In this document: positions 16,239 through 24,779 of the stretch, in pieces
Layout: each line of letters opens with the position of its first letter
How positions within the stretch are numbered: position 1 is the first letter of the stretch
Assembly (NCBI GenBank): GCA_040839025.1
Contig: JBFPJN010000005.1
Location: forward strand, 193,325-250,700
Origin: Alphaproteobacteria bacterium LSUCC0719
GTDB taxonomy: Bacteria; Pseudomonadota; Alphaproteobacteria; Puniceispirillales; Puniceispirillaceae
Length of the DNA: 57,376 nt
Direction: 5' to 3'
Program-made: the position numbers and the translations under genes
Notes under the pieces: model-generated
The model's database searches: none
What the model was told of the DNA's origin: nothing
The model's input: only the letters and a program-made list of their open reading frames with translations

Positions 16239-17447
16239 TCATTTTTTCCTGAACGGGCTGGCTTCCAGCGCGATGGCGTTTTTCTCGTCGTCGATGCCGC
16301 GGCGTTCGGCATCCAGAAACCGCTCGACAGCGGCACGGAACCCGTCATGCGCGATCCAGTGGGCCGACCAGGTGGTGATCGGCATATAGCCGCGCTGGAC
16401 CTTGTGGAACCCTTGCGCCCCGGCTTCGACAACAGCGAGTTTCCGTTCGATCGCGAACTCGATGGCCTGATAATAGCAAGCCTCGAAATGCAGGCAGGGA
16501 ATGTCGATATCCGCGCCCCAGTTGCGCCCGAACAGCGTGTCCCCGCCAATGAAATTCAGCGCCCCGCCAATGATCCGGCCATCATGTTCCGCCATCACCA
16601 GCAGCATCCTGTCGGCGATGCTGTCACGAAGGTGATGGAACACATCACGGGTCAGATAGGCACCGCCCCATTTCCGGTCGATGGTCGACAGATAGAACCG
16701 GTAGAAATCGTCGATATGGGCTGGCGTGATGTCATCACCGCTGAGCCTGAGCAGGCGAACACCCGCCTCGGCGACGGTACGGCGCTCCTTGCGGATGTTC
16801 TTGCGCTTTCGTGATGACAGGGCGGCAAGGAAATCATCAAAGCTGTCATAGCCGTTATTGTGCCAGTGAAACTGGATCGAGGACCGGATCATCCAGCCCT
16901 GGGATGCCAGCGCCGCTGTATCAGTTTCGGGAAGAAAGTTGATATGCGCCGACGACAGGTCAAACCTGTCCAGATACTGCGTCATGCCGCTGGCCAGCGC
17001 GCTGCGAAGCCGGGCCGCCAGATCGGGCGCGGCATCCCCGGTCAGGAACCGGGGCCCGGTCGCCGGTGTAAAGGGGATCGCCGACAGCATCTTCGGGTAA
17101 TAGGTCCCGCCAGCCCGCATGAAGGCGTTGGCCCAGCTATGGTCGAAGATATATTCACCATATGAGTGATGCTTCAGATAATGCGGCATCGCCGCCATCA
17201 TGCGGCCCCCGGCATCGCGAAGCACCAGATGCATCGGGTCCCAGCCGCTGTCGCCGCCGACCGCGCCGCCATCTTCGAGCGCCGTCAGAAAGGCGTGGCT
17301 GACAAACGGGTTGGATGGTCCGGCAAGACGATCCCAGTCGGCTGCCGGAAGGGCGCTGATCGAGGGCGTAAGGTCAAGGGTATAAGCGTCACCATCCATC
17401 CCCCAGAGATGGCGCATCGCTGCCCCGCTGGCAAGGGGGCGCGACAT
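16239..17447 (-). CDS. GNAT/FemAB-like acyltransferase of the COG3146 family
   Basis: The 402-residue product matches COG3146 (DUF482): an N-terminal LAGPSNPFVSHAFLTALED motif, then DHSWANAFMRAGGTYYPKML, a basic SSRKRKNIRKERR stretch, and GGALNFIGGDTLFGRNWG followed by FEACYYQAIEFAIE. Members are annotated as N-acetyltransferases or putative peptidoglycan biosynthesis proteins; the substrate is not established. The third gene of a minus-strand group after the lipoprotein and RidA. Met11 (GGGG upstream) or Met17 are alternative starts. Confidence 0.8.
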   Translation of the reverse strand: MSRPLASGAAMRHLWGMDGDAYTLDLTPSISALPAADWDRLAGPSNPFVSHAFLTALEDGGAVGGDSGWDPMHLVLRDAGGRMMAAMPHYLKHHSYGEYIFDHSWANAFMRAGGTYYPKMLSAIPFTPATGPRFLTGDAAPDLAARLRSALASGMTQYLDRFDLSSAHINFLPETDTAALASQGWMIRSSIQFHWHNNGYDSFDDFLAALSSRKRKNIRKERRTVAEAGVRLLRLSGDDITPAHIDDFYRFYLSTIDRKWGGAYLTRDVFHHLRDSIADRMLLVMAEHDGRIIGGALNFIGGDTLFGRNWGADIDIPCLHFEACYYQAIEFAIERKLAVVEAGAQGFHKVQRGYMPITTWSAHWIAHDGFRAAVERFLDAERRGIDDEKNAIALEASPFRKK

Positions 17448-17476
17448 TTTCCAGGCAGGATGATGACAGAAGGTCG

Positions 17477-17944
17477 TCAGTCGATTTCAAAGATGCCGTC
17501 GATCTCGACAAGACAGCCAAGCGGCAGCGTGTTGGTGCCGACGGCAAATCTGGCATGCTTGCCGGCATCGCCAAAGACCTCGACCATCAGATCGGAGGCA
17601 CCGTTGATCACCCCGGGCTGGCCGGTGAAATCCGCGGCCGAGGCAACAAAGCCGCCAAGTTTCACAACCTGCCGCACGCGGTCCAGATCGCCGCCACAGG
17701 CCACCTTGACCTGGGCGATCAGGTTGATGGCGCAGATCCGTGCCTGCGCGTACCCGTCCTCGACCGTTGCGGTGCCGCCGACATGGCCTGTCGCCGTCAG
17801 CTTGCCATCGACGAAAGGCACCTGTCCCGACACAAAGACCAGATTGCCGGTAACCGTAAAGGGCAGGTAATTGGCCGCTGGCGCGGGCGCGTCGGGGATG
17901 GTGATTCCCAGCTCGGCAAGGCGGGCGTCGATTTTGTTGGCCAT
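17477..17944 (-). CDS. RidA/YjgF family protein
   Basis: The 155-residue product has the Rid pattern: NLVFVSGQVPF, then GYAQARICAINLIAQVKVACGGDLDRVRQVVKLGGFV, and a PLGCLVEIDGIFEI ending. RidA proteins hydrolyse reactive enamine/imine intermediates of amino acid metabolism. This one lacks the Arg of the canonical RNPxAR motif (it reads TNTLPLGCLVEID), so it belongs to a divergent subfamily of unknown substrate. The start at 17944 has AGGA about eight bases upstream; an upstream in-frame Met would extend into the 15-bp repeats. Confidence 0.82.
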   Translation of the reverse strand: MANKIDARLAELGITIPDAPAPAANYLPFTVTGNLVFVSGQVPFVDGKLTATGHVGGTATVEDGYAQARICAINLIAQVKVACGGDLDRVRQVVKLGGFVASAADFTGQPGVINGASDLMVEVFGDAGKHARFAVGTNTLPLGCLVEIDGIFEID

Positions 17945-17958
17945 AGGTGATGTCCTTT

Positions 17959-18005
17959 CCACAAAAGACTGGTCCACAGAAGACTGGCTTCGGCGTCAGA
18001 CTGGC
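17959..18005 (-). repeat. 15-bp tandem repeats directly upstream of the RidA gene
   Basis: CCACAAAAGACTGGT and CCACAGAAGACTGGC are adjacent (two mismatches), followed by a degenerate third unit ending CAGACTGGC. They lie 15 bases before the RidA start. Confidence 0.8.
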
Positions 18006-18054
18006 ACAGCGGTTTCAGCTATTCAAACCAAATTCGCGATGGTTGATCACCGGC

Positions 18055-18303
18055 CTATGGCCCCATGAACGGCCACAGCGCCTCACGATCAATGGCCTCA
18101 CGATGCCATCTGATGCTGTCCATCAACAGCTGCATCTGGGCCGCGCTGTCCCCATCGACACCGCATGGTGGCGCGGTCCACGGATCGGTAAAAATACAAA
18201 CAGGAACCTCGTCCCTCATCGCGTCATGGATTGCGGTGTCATTCGCACAGCCGCACAGCACAAGCATGGCGGTCATCCACAGGCATGTCGCGGCAGGATG
18301 CAT
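18055..18303 (-). CDS. Small predicted lipoprotein
   Basis: No recognised family. The 82-residue product starts with a short signal peptide (LWMTAMLVL) and a lipobox-like LCGC, so Cys is probably lipidated. The remaining 60 residues are acidic and contain two further cysteines (VCIFTDPW and PPCGVDG). GGAGGGGG lies about seven bases before the ATG at 18303, which fixes the start within a longer frame. It heads the minus-strand group with RidA and the COG3146 protein. Confidence 0.6.
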   Translation of the reverse strand: MHPAATCLWMTAMLVLCGCANDTAIHDAMRDEVPVCIFTDPWTAPPCGVDGDSAAQMQLLMDSIRWHREAIDREALWPFMGP

Positions 18304-18360
18304 GGCATCCCCCTCCGGCTCGTTGATCGAATTCTGGCAAAACACAGGGCACGGTCATGG

Positions 18361-18380
18361 CCGGCCTGGCGTCAGGCCGG
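18361..18380. other. Perfect 8-bp hairpin
   Basis: Arms CCGGCCTG and CAGGCCGG flank a GCGT loop. It abuts the candidate structured RNA and has no T run. Confidence 0.5.
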
Positions 18381-18488
18381 TCATCACACAACTGCGCGAA
18401 AGCGAAGTCCCGCCTATTTCCCGGAAGGGTGTTCTATTCAGCGAGCGACCCGACAAGCGGTCGCTTTCGCGGGCTTTTGCGTGATGAC
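18380..18488 (+). ncRNA. Candidate structured RNA of unknown class
   Basis: An outer helix GTCATCAC (18380-18387) with GTGATGAC (18481-18488) closes a second helix, GCGAAGTCCCGC (18402-18413) with GCGGGCTTTTGC (18469-18480), 11 of 12 paired including G-U pairs. Inside are hairpins CCC-GGAA-GGG (18420-18429) and AGCGACC/GGTCGCT (18444-18465). An alternative 10-bp pairing, CGCGAAAGCG (18395-18404) with CGCTTTCGCG (18462-18471), competes with these. G-U pairs favour the plus strand. I do not recognise 4.5S, 6S, tmRNA, RNase P RNA or a named riboswitch. Expression is unknown. Confidence 0.3.
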
Positions 18489-18600
18489 ACACACACCATA
18501 GACAGCACCCCCGACCTTTGCAAATCGAGAGCTGTCAGCCTGAAAACATGAATGATTCCAGAGGCTTTTGTGCAACACAACAAGCATACCGGTCTTAACG

Positions 18601-18616
18601 GAGTATGATGATACTC
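18601..18616. other. Small perfect hairpin
   Basis: GAGTAT and ATACTC flank a GATG loop. Possible operator or RNA stem; nothing else supports a function. Confidence 0.3.
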
Positions 18617-18690
18617 AAGTGGCGGCGGCCTGTTAACGGAAAAGTCCCTGGGTGTCTGGCCGTGTGTGCCCTGCCGCCACAACCCGCCCA

Positions 18691-18720
18691 AAGAAAAAGC
18701 CCCGCGCCGGAGCGCGGGGC
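18691..18720 (-). terminator. Rho-independent terminator of nrdJ
   Basis: On the minus strand a perfect 9-bp stem, GCCCCGCGC with GCGCGGGGC around a four-base loop, is followed by TTTTTCTT. It starts 30 bases past the nrdJ stop. Confidence 0.9.
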
Positions 18721-18749
18721 CAGTCTGCAGGTTGCTCTGCAGGGAGAGA

Positions 18750-21700
18750 TCAGCTGCAGCCCGTGGTGCCGCCACAGGTGTTGCATTTCAGGCAGGTGCC
18801 GTTGCGGACCAGCGTGAAGTTCTGGCATTCGGGGCAGGCTTCGCCCTCATAGCCCTGCATCCGCGCCTGTTGCACGCGTTCGGCAACCAGTGACTCGCTG
18901 CTGGCGATGGCCGTTTCCGCAACCTCTGTCGTCTGCGGTGCGGGCGTTTCGGCGCGCATTGTGACAACCGGTTCTTCGGCTGGTGCGGCGGCGGCGGCGG
19001 TGGCCGCCGACCCGGCATTGGAATAGACAACCAGACCCTGTTTGCGGATGAAGCCGCGGCTGGTGACCTTGTTCACGAGGTCGGACTGGCCTTCGCCGGT
19101 GCCGGTGGTCGTGACATCGAGGTCTTCACGATCGACATGACCAAGATCATGCCGGTCAAGATAGGAGATCGCCAGTTCGCGGAAGGTGTAGTCGAGAATC
19201 GAGGTCGACATCTTGATGGCGTCGTTGCCGGTGACGATTCCCTGCGGCTCGAAGCGGGTAAAGGTGAAGGCCTCGACAAATTCCTCCAGCGGCACGCCAT
19301 ATTGCAGGCCGATCGACACCGCGATGGCAAAGTTGTTCATCAGTGACCGGAAGGCCGCGCCTTCCTTGTGCATGTCGATGAAGACCTCGCCGATGCGGCC
19401 ATCCTCATATTCGCCGGTCCGCAGATAGACCTTGTGCCCACCAACCGTTGCCTTCTGGGTATAGCCCTTGCGGCGGTGTGGCAGCTTTTCGCGTTCCGCT
19501 GTATGGACAATCCGCTCGACGATCTTTTCGATCACCTGAGGCGCAGCGGCGGCGACCGGTGTGTTGAGGGCGGCGGCTGTGTCCTCGTCTTCCTCAAGGT
19601 CGTCGACAAGACCCGAAGACAGGGGCTGGCTGAGCTTCGATCCATCGCGGTACAGCGCGTTGGCTTTCAGGCCGAGACGCCAGGACAGCATATAGGCCTC
19701 GCCGCATTCCTCGACAGTGGCGTTGTTCGGCATGTTGATCGTCTTCGAGATCGCCCCGGAGATGAAAGGCTGTGCCGCCGCCATCATGGTGATGTGGCTG
19801 TCGACCGACAGGAACCGCTTGCCGAGACGGCCACAGACATTCGCGCAGTCGAACACCGGCAGATGCTCGTCTTTCAGATGCGGCGCACCTTCGAGTGTCA
19901 TCGACCCGCAGACATGCAGGTTGGCAGCCTCGACGGCCTCCTTGTCAAAGCCAAGCGCCTCGAGCATGTTGAAGCTGAAATCGTTCAGCTGCTCATCGGT
20001 GAAGCCGAGCGTGTCCTTACAGAAATCATCGCCAAGGGTGAACCGGTTGAAGGCGAACTTCACGTCGAAGGCGCTTTCCATCGCGGCCTCGACCTTGCCG
20101 AGTTCGGCATCGCCAAATCCCTTGTCGCGAAGCGCGTTCATCGAGATGGACTGGCATGTCTTCAGGCTTCCGGCCCCGACGGCATAATTGATGATGTCGT
20201 CGATCTGGTCCTGTGCGTAGCCAAGATTGGCAAGCGCCTCTGGCACCACGCGGTTGATGATCTTGAAATATCCACCGCCGGCAAGCTTCTTGAACTTGAC
20301 GATGGCAAAATCAGGCTCGATGCCGGTGGTGTCACAATCCATGACCAGACCGATCGTGCCTGTCGGCGCGATAACGGTGGACTGGGCGTTGCGATAGCCG
20401 TGCTTGGTGCCAAGCTCGACCGCGCTGTCCCAGGCTGCCTTGGCGGCGTCGATCAGGCCGGCGTCGGGGCAGGGGGTCGGGTCAAGCGGCACCGGCAGGA
20501 TGGTAAGGCCGCGATAGCCTGTTGTCTTGCCATGCGCGGCAAGGCGATGGTTCTTCATCACCCGCAGCATGTGCTTGGCGTTTTTCTTGTATTGCGGGAA
20601 CGGGCCAACCTCACTCGCGATTTCGGCCGATGTGGCATAGGAAATGCCGGTCATGATGGCCGAGATTGCGCCACAGATCGCGCGCCCCTCGTCACTGTCA
20701 TAGGAATGACCCTGCGCCATCAGCAGACCGCCGATATTGGCAAAGCCGAGGCCAAGTGTCCGGTATTCATAGGACAGCTGGGCAATTTCACGCGACGGGA
20801 ACTGGGCCATCAAAACCGAGATTTCCAGGGTCAGGGTCCAGAACCGGCAGGCATGCTCGAATGCCGGAATGTCGAAACTGCCATCGGCGTTGCGGAACTG
20901 CATCAGGTTCAGCGACGCAAGATTGCAGGCCGTGTCGTCAAGGAACATATATTCCGAGCAGGGGTTGGAGGCGTTGATTCGTCCGCCTTCCGGGCAGGTG
21001 TGCCATTCATTGATGGTGCTGTCATATTGCAGCCCCGGATCGGCACAGGCCCATGCGGCATAGGCGATCTTTTCCCACAGATCGGCAGCCTTGATCCGCT
21101 TGGCAACGCCATTGTCGCGGCGCTGGATCAGTTCCCAGTCGCCCTGGTCAAGAACCGCCTGCAGATATTCATTGCTGACGCGGACCGAATTGTTCGAATT
21201 CTGGCCGGCAACTGTCAGATAGGCTTCGGAGTCCCAGTCGGTGTCATAGGTCTTGAATTCGATTTCGGTGTAGCCCTGACGCGCAAACTGGATCACGCGC
21301 TGGACATAGTTTTCGGGAATCATCACCGCGCGGGCGGCGAAAATGGCTTTCTTCAGCGCCTTGTTCTGGCGCGGGTCGAACCTGTCGTCACCATCCAGCG
21401 TTTCGTCCTGGCAGGCAGCCATGACTTCGCCCATGTGGCGCTGCGCCAGCTTTGAGCCGGCGACAAGAGCCGCCACCTTCTGCTCTTCGATGACCTTCCA
21501 GTCGACATAATTCTCGATATCCGGATGGTCGACATCGACGGTGACCATCTTTGCCGCGCGGCGGGTCGTGCCGCCCGACTTGATGGCCCCGGCGGCGCGA
21601 TCACCGATCCGCAGGAAGCTCATCAGGCCCGAAGACTTGCCACCGCCCGACAGGCTCTCGCCTTCACCGCGAATGCGGCTGAAGTTCGAACCGGTGCCGG

Positions 21701-22385
21701 AGCCATATTTGAACAAACGTGCCTCGCGAACCCACAGATCCATGATGCCGCCCTCATTCACCAGATCGTCATTTACCGACTGGATGAAGCAGGCATGCGG
21801 CTGCGGATGCTCGTAGGCGCCTGTCGAACGGGTCAGCTTGCCGGTTTCGAAATCGACATAGAAATGTCCCTGGCTCGGCCCGTCGATGCCATAGGCCCAA
21901 TGCAGACCGGTGTTGAACCATTGTGGCGAGTTCGGCGCGGCCATCTGCGCCGCCAGCATGTGGCACATCTCGTCATAATAGGTGCGGGCATCTTCCTCGG
22001 TGGTGAAATAACCACCCTTCCATCCCCAATAGGTCCAGGTGCCGGCAAGACGGTTGAAGACCTGCTTGGTCGATGTTTCGCCGACAAACCGCTCTTCCTC
22101 GGGCAGCTTGGCAAGCGCCTTGTCGTCAGGAACGGAGCGCCACAGCCAGGACGGAACGGAGCTTTCCTCGACGCGCTTCAGTTTCGCGGGAATGCCGGCC
22201 TTGCGGAAATATTTCTGCGCCATGATGTCCGTCGCCACCTGCGAGAACTGCACGGGCACCTCGACATTCTCGGCCTGGAAAACGATGGTACCGTCAGGAT
22301 TGCGGATTTCACTCGAGGCAAAACGGAATTCGATGGCGGCGAAGGGGGCGGACCCGGAAATGGTGAAACGTCTTTGGAACTGCAT
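18750..22385 (-). CDS. nrdJ: Adenosylcobalamin-dependent (class II) ribonucleotide reductase
   Basis: A 1211-residue class II reductase that converts ribonucleotides to deoxyribonucleotides using B12, with or without oxygen. The core has the class II barrel signatures ([15 protein letters not shown] near 155, [16 protein letters not shown] near 235, NPCSEYMF near 465, the [12 protein letters not shown] stretch near 880). The long alphaproteobacterial C-terminal extension ends in a cysteine cluster ([18 protein letters not shown]) typical of the form that re-reduces the active site. AGAGG precedes the ATG at 22385. No class I nrdAB is present here, so it may be a main dNTP source. Confidence 0.95.
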   Translation of the reverse strand: MQFQRRFTISGSAPFAAIEFRFASSEIRNPDGTIVFQAENVEVPVQFSQVATDIMAQKYFRKAGIPAKLKRVEESSVPSWLWRSVPDDKALAKLPEEERFVGETSTKQVFNRLAGTWTYWGWKGGYFTTEEDARTYYDEMCHMLAAQMAAPNSPQWFNTGLHWAYGIDGPSQGHFYVDFETGKLTRSTGAYEHPQPHACFIQSVNDDLVNEGGIMDLWVREARLFKYGSGTGSNFSRIRGEGESLSGGGKSSGLMSFLRIGDRAAGAIKSGGTTRRAAKMVTVDVDHPDIENYVDWKVIEEQKVAALVAGSKLAQRHMGEVMAACQDETLDGDDRFDPRQNKALKKAIFAARAVMIPENYVQRVIQFARQGYTEIEFKTYDTDWDSEAYLTVAGQNSNNSVRVSNEYLQAVLDQGDWELIQRRDNGVAKRIKAADLWEKIAYAAWACADPGLQYDSTINEWHTCPEGGRINASNPCSEYMFLDDTACNLASLNLMQFRNADGSFDIPAFEHACRFWTLTLEISVLMAQFPSREIAQLSYEYRTLGLGFANIGGLLMAQGHSYDSDEGRAICGAISAIMTGISYATSAEIASEVGPFPQYKKNAKHMLRVMKNHRLAAHGKTTGYRGLTILPVPLDPTPCPDAGLIDAAKAAWDSAVELGTKHGYRNAQSTVIAPTGTIGLVMDCDTTGIEPDFAIVKFKKLAGGGYFKIINRVVPEALANLGYAQDQIDDIINYAVGAGSLKTCQSISMNALRDKGFGDAELGKVEAAMESAFDVKFAFNRFTLGDDFCKDTLGFTDEQLNDFSFNMLEALGFDKEAVEAANLHVCGSMTLEGAPHLKDEHLPVFDCANVCGRLGKRFLSVDSHITMMAAAQPFISGAISKTINMPNNATVEECGEAYMLSWRLGLKANALYRDGSKLSQPLSSGLVDDLEEDEDTAAALNTPVAAAAPQVIEKIVERIVHTAEREKLPHRRKGYTQKATVGGHKVYLRTGEYEDGRIGEVFIDMHKEGAAFRSLMNNFAIAVSIGLQYGVPLEEFVEAFTFTRFEPQGIVTGNDAIKMSTSILDYTFRELAISYLDRHDLGHVDREDLDVTTTGTGEGQSDLVNKVTSRGFIRKQGLVVYSNAGSAATAAAAAPAEEPVVTMRAETPAPQTTEVAETAIASSESLVAERVQQARMQGYEGEACPECQNFTLVRNGTCLKCNTCGGTTGCS

Positions 22386-22775
22386 TTATATGGCCTCTAG
22401 AATCTGTCTTTGCGAACCATCTCAGGGGTTGACGGTTAGTGGTTGATTTCGATCGTTTTTTTGGGCGTCGACGGTAAAATTTACCAGATTTTGTGGTGTC
22501 GACCGGGTTAAGCTACATGATGTTGAAGTGTGGGAACAAGTCACAAATTTGTCATTTGGTCAAAAAATTGCCTTGCCAGAATCTTGAGAATATGAATTGC
22601 AGGTGTTTCGCGCACAGGTTGTGACGGCATGACGCATCCCGCGACCGATTCCGCTCTGCTGCCACTGGACGAGGGGCATGGCGCGGGCCTATATTACCGT
22701 CCATGCCCTGTCATGGTTCCCGCTGCGGGATGGTGGCGACGAGGGCCGGGTGCCACACGAGAAAGTTTCCAGAGC
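22386..22775. other. Divergent intergenic region between nrdJ and the NDUFA12 gene
   Basis: 390 bases with no convincing gene; the in-frame extension from 22629 to 22775 looks non-coding. It contains two AT-rich palindromes (22473-22485; ACAAATTTGT near 22544) and two GTCGAC sites. I saw no cobalamin riboswitch and no clear NrdR box. Confidence 0.5.
22473..22485. promoter_or_regulatory. Palindrome in the nrdJ upstream region
   Basis: GGTAAA-A-TTTACC is a perfect odd-centred palindrome about 90 bases before the nrdJ start, suited to a dimeric regulator. No regulator is identified. Confidence 0.3.
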
Positions 22776-23132
22776 ATGGATATCGTCACAAGACTTCACC
22801 TCCATTTCAAGGCGCGGTTCATCGGAGCCGATGAATTCGGCAATCGGTATTATGAAGAACGCAAGGCGCGCCCCGGCAAACCGCCGCGCCGCTATGTTCG
22901 GTATAATGGGATGGTCGAGGCATCGAAGGTGCCGGCCGACTGGCATGGCTGGCTTCACCATACCGAGGACAGCCCACCGCCCGAAGGCGGCTATCATCGC
23001 CATGACTGGCAGCAGGATCACATGCCGAACACCACCGGCACGAAATTTGCGCATCGTCCCGCAGGGCATGTGCTGAAGGGCGGCAAACGCGCGCCGGCGA
23101 CCGGCGACTACGAACCGTGGAGTCCGGTTTGA
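22776..23132 (+). CDS. NDUFA12-family NADH dehydrogenase accessory subunit
   Basis: The 118-residue product matches the NDUFA12 (B17.2) family of complex I accessory subunits, shared by mitochondria and alphaproteobacteria: GADEFGNRYYEERK, then RRYVRYNGMVEASKVPADWHGWLHHTEDSPP and HMPNTTGTKFAHRP. It binds the peripheral arm of complex I on the cytoplasmic side. The start at 22776 gives a clean family N-terminus (MDIVTRLHLHFKARF). The nuo operon itself is not here; location beside mlaD and aat is common in alphaproteobacteria. Confidence 0.92.
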   Translation: MDIVTRLHLHFKARFIGADEFGNRYYEERKARPGKPPRRYVRYNGMVEASKVPADWHGWLHHTEDSPPPEGGYHRHDWQQDHMPNTTGTKFAHRPAGHVLKGGKRAPATGDYEPWSPV

Positions 23133-23154
23133 GTGGCGGCTTGACGCCCCTGAG

Positions 23155-23184
23155 CGACGCAGATTGGACCGACGCAGATTGACG
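23155..23184 (+). repeat. 15-bp tandem repeat directly upstream of mlaD
   Basis: CGACGCAGATTGGAC and CGACGCAGATTGACG are adjacent, sharing 12 leading bases; the second ends 10 bases before the mlaD ATG and may displace its ribosome-binding context. Confidence 0.8.
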
Positions 23185-23194
23185 AGAGGCCGGG

Positions 23195-23647
23195 ATGCAA
23201 AGAAACACGCTTGAAATTATCATGGGAGCCGTGGTGCTTCTGACAGCTGTTGTCTTTATGTCCGTGGCCTATGAGGCAGCCGATATACAAGGTGGTGACG
23301 GCTATGAAATCGAAGCCGAATTTGGCGCTACCGGCGGGCTGGCGGTTGGTGATGATGTGCGCATATCCGGAATCAAGGTTGGGCGAATCACCCGCCAGGA
23401 ACTCGATCCCGTGACCTATGCCGCGCGAATCGTGATGTCGCTAGACAAGCGAATCCAGATCCCGGCCGACAGCAGCGCGCGGATTACCGCGGCCTCGCTG
23501 CTTGGCGGCAATTATCTGGAATTGATGCCGGGTGCTGATGAAGAGATGCTCCAGCCCGGCGAGATTATCTATGATACGCGCGATCCGGTCAGCCTGACCG
23601 ACCTTCTTGGCAAGGCTGTATTTGCGGGGGGCAATGACCCGTCCTGA
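23195..23647 (+). CDS. mlaD: MlaD, MCE-domain phospholipid transport protein
   Basis: The 150-residue product has an N-terminal membrane anchor (IIMGAVVLLTAVVFMSVAY) and one MCE domain (ATGGLAVGDDVRISGIKVGRI ... ASLLGGNYLELMPG). In the Mla system MlaD forms a hexameric ring on the MlaFE transporter and handles phospholipids that keep the outer membrane asymmetric. The gene stands alone here, without mlaE, mlaF or mlaC. It overlaps the next gene by 14 bases. Confidence 0.9.
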   Translation: MQRNTLEIIMGAVVLLTAVVFMSVAYEAADIQGGDGYEIEAEFGATGGLAVGDDVRISGIKVGRITRQELDPVTYAARIVMSLDKRIQIPADSSARITAASLLGGNYLELMPGADEEMLQPGEIIYDTRDPVSLTDLLGKAVFAGGNDPS

Positions 23648-24053
23648 CCGGTTCACAGCCCTTGTTGCGGTATGGGTTGTTGCCCTATCGGTTGTTGCCC
23701 TATGGGTTGTTGCTTTGACCGGAACTGCCGCGGCCAGCTGGGTAGAGGGCCGGGTGGCGACAATCCAGGCTCTCGACAAGATCACCGCGCGAATCTCGAC
23801 TTTGCGCGTTCCGCTTGATGAAGCTGTTGATTTCGGCACGCTGAGCGTGACGGTCCGGCGATGCGCCTTTCACCCGCCGGAGGAGCCGCCGGAGGATGCG
23901 GCATTTCTGGAGGTGGTGGATAATGGCCATGACCGGGACAGGGCACCACGCGCTGTGTTCACGGGCTGGATGTTTGCGTCCAGCCCGGCGGTGTCGGCGA
24001 TGGAACATCCGGTTTATGACCTGACGCTGCTCAGCTGCAAATCCGATCCGTAG
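23634..24053 (+). CDS. DUF2155 domain-containing exported protein
   Basis: A 139-residue product with a signal peptide (ending near GTAAAS) and a DUF2155 domain: VEGRVATIQALDKITARISTL, then FGTLSVTVRRCAFHPPEEPPEDAAFLEV and VFTGWMFASSPAVSAMEHPVYDLTLLSC. Function is unknown; the family is restricted mainly to alphaproteobacteria and usually found beside mlaD and aat, as here. The two cysteines may form a disulfide in the periplasm. The signal peptide is built of 15-bp tandem repeats (VVALS VVALW VVALT). Confidence 0.88.
   Translation: MTRPDRFTALVAVWVVALSVVALWVVALTGTAAASWVEGRVATIQALDKITARISTLRVPLDEAVDFGTLSVTVRRCAFHPPEEPPEDAAFLEVVDNGHDRDRAPRAVFTGWMFASSPAVSAMEHPVYDLTLLSCKSDP
23671..23715 (+). repeat. 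15-bp tandem repeats encoding the DUF2155 signal peptide core
   Basis: TATGGGTTGTTGCCC, TATCGGTTGTTGCCC and TATGGGTTGTTGCTT, with traces of a fourth upstream. Each unit adds five hydrophobic residues, so copy number sets the length of the signal h-region. Confidence 0.9.
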
Positions 24054-24059
24054 CGGCGG

Positions 24060-24740
24060 TCAGTCCGCGTCTTCCGGATCCAGCATCCTGGCCACAAGAA
24101 CATCGCTTGGCGTGTCCAGCTGCAATGTCGCGGCGGCACCAAGGGCGCGCTGCAGTCGGCGCTGGAACTGGTCGCGGCTGATCTCATGAATGCCGAACTG
24201 CTGCAGATGGTCATTCGTGAATTGCGCGTCGAGAAGGTGGAAGCCACCGGCACGAAGCCGCGCGACCAGATGTACCAGAGCAACTTTCGAGGCATCTGTC
24301 TGGCGCGAGAACATCGATTCGCCGAAGAAGGCGGCCCGCAGCGCCACACCATACAGCCCGCCAACCAGCTTTTCATCCCGCCACACCTCGATCGAATGTG
24401 CAAAGCCGAGTCGATGAAGCGCGATATAGAGTTGCCGGATGTCGCGGTTGATCCAGGTTTCCCTGCGGCCATCCCCCAGCGCGGCACATTGATCGATCAC
24501 TGCCGGGAAATCTGTATCGATGGTGACCGTGAAACGCCGCTGTCGCACCGTTCGGGCAAGGCGACGCGGCAGATGGAATTCGTGGCGCGCGCCTTCGTGC
24601 CAGGCCAGGGGAATCAGCGCCCGCACATCTGGGTCGTAGAATTTGATGTCCTTGCTGTCGGCACTGTCGGCCATCGGAAAGACGCCGAGCGAATAGGCCT
24701 TGATCAGCGTTTCGGGTGAGAAGGCGAAGCGTTCAGCCAT
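24060..24740 (-). CDS. aat: Leucyl/phenylalanyl-tRNA-protein transferase
   Basis: Aat adds Leu or Phe to proteins starting with Lys or Arg, creating N-degrons for ClpS-ClpAP. The 226-residue product has the family signatures AYSLGVFPMAD, FYDPDVRALIPL, RETWINRDIRQLYIALHRLGFAHSIEVW, GGLYGVALRAAFFGESMFS and HLLDAQFTNDHLQQFG. The ATG at 24740 has AGGCGAG six bases upstream; further in-frame Met codons upstream lack this. Convergent with the DUF2155 gene, seven bases apart, and 39 bases after accC. Confidence 0.93.
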   Translation of the reverse strand: MAERFAFSPETLIKAYSLGVFPMADSADSKDIKFYDPDVRALIPLAWHEGARHEFHLPRRLARTVRQRRFTVTIDTDFPAVIDQCAALGDGRRETWINRDIRQLYIALHRLGFAHSIEVWRDEKLVGGLYGVALRAAFFGESMFSRQTDASKVALVHLVARLRAGGFHLLDAQFTNDHLQQFGIHEISRDQFQRRLQRALGAAATLQLDTPSDVLVARMLDPEDAD

Positions 24741-24779
24741 TGTCATCTCGCCTGATGGTTGTGGGGGCCGCAAGCGGTG

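Larger units (their letters stand above)
18304..18749. other. Gene-free region with several hairpins
   Basis: 446 bases between the lipoprotein start and the nrdJ end. No ORF looks real. It holds a perfect hairpin (18361-18380), a nested structured element (18380-18488), a small hairpin (18601-18616) and the nrdJ terminator (18691-18720). Confidence 0.6.

Noticed and set aside
18400-18490. 4.5S RNA, 6S RNA, tmRNA or RNase P RNA
   Set aside because: The conserved SRP apical loop, tmRNA tag and tRNA-like ends, and RNase P core motifs are all missing; only a generic structured element is supported.
19368-21455. 695-codon plus-strand ORF opposite nrdJ
   Set aside because: Antisense to a well-conserved enzyme gene; no recognisable domain.
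22386-22628. Cobalamin riboswitch upstream of nrdJ
   Set aside because: No B12-box-like sequence or conserved core was seen on the minus strand.
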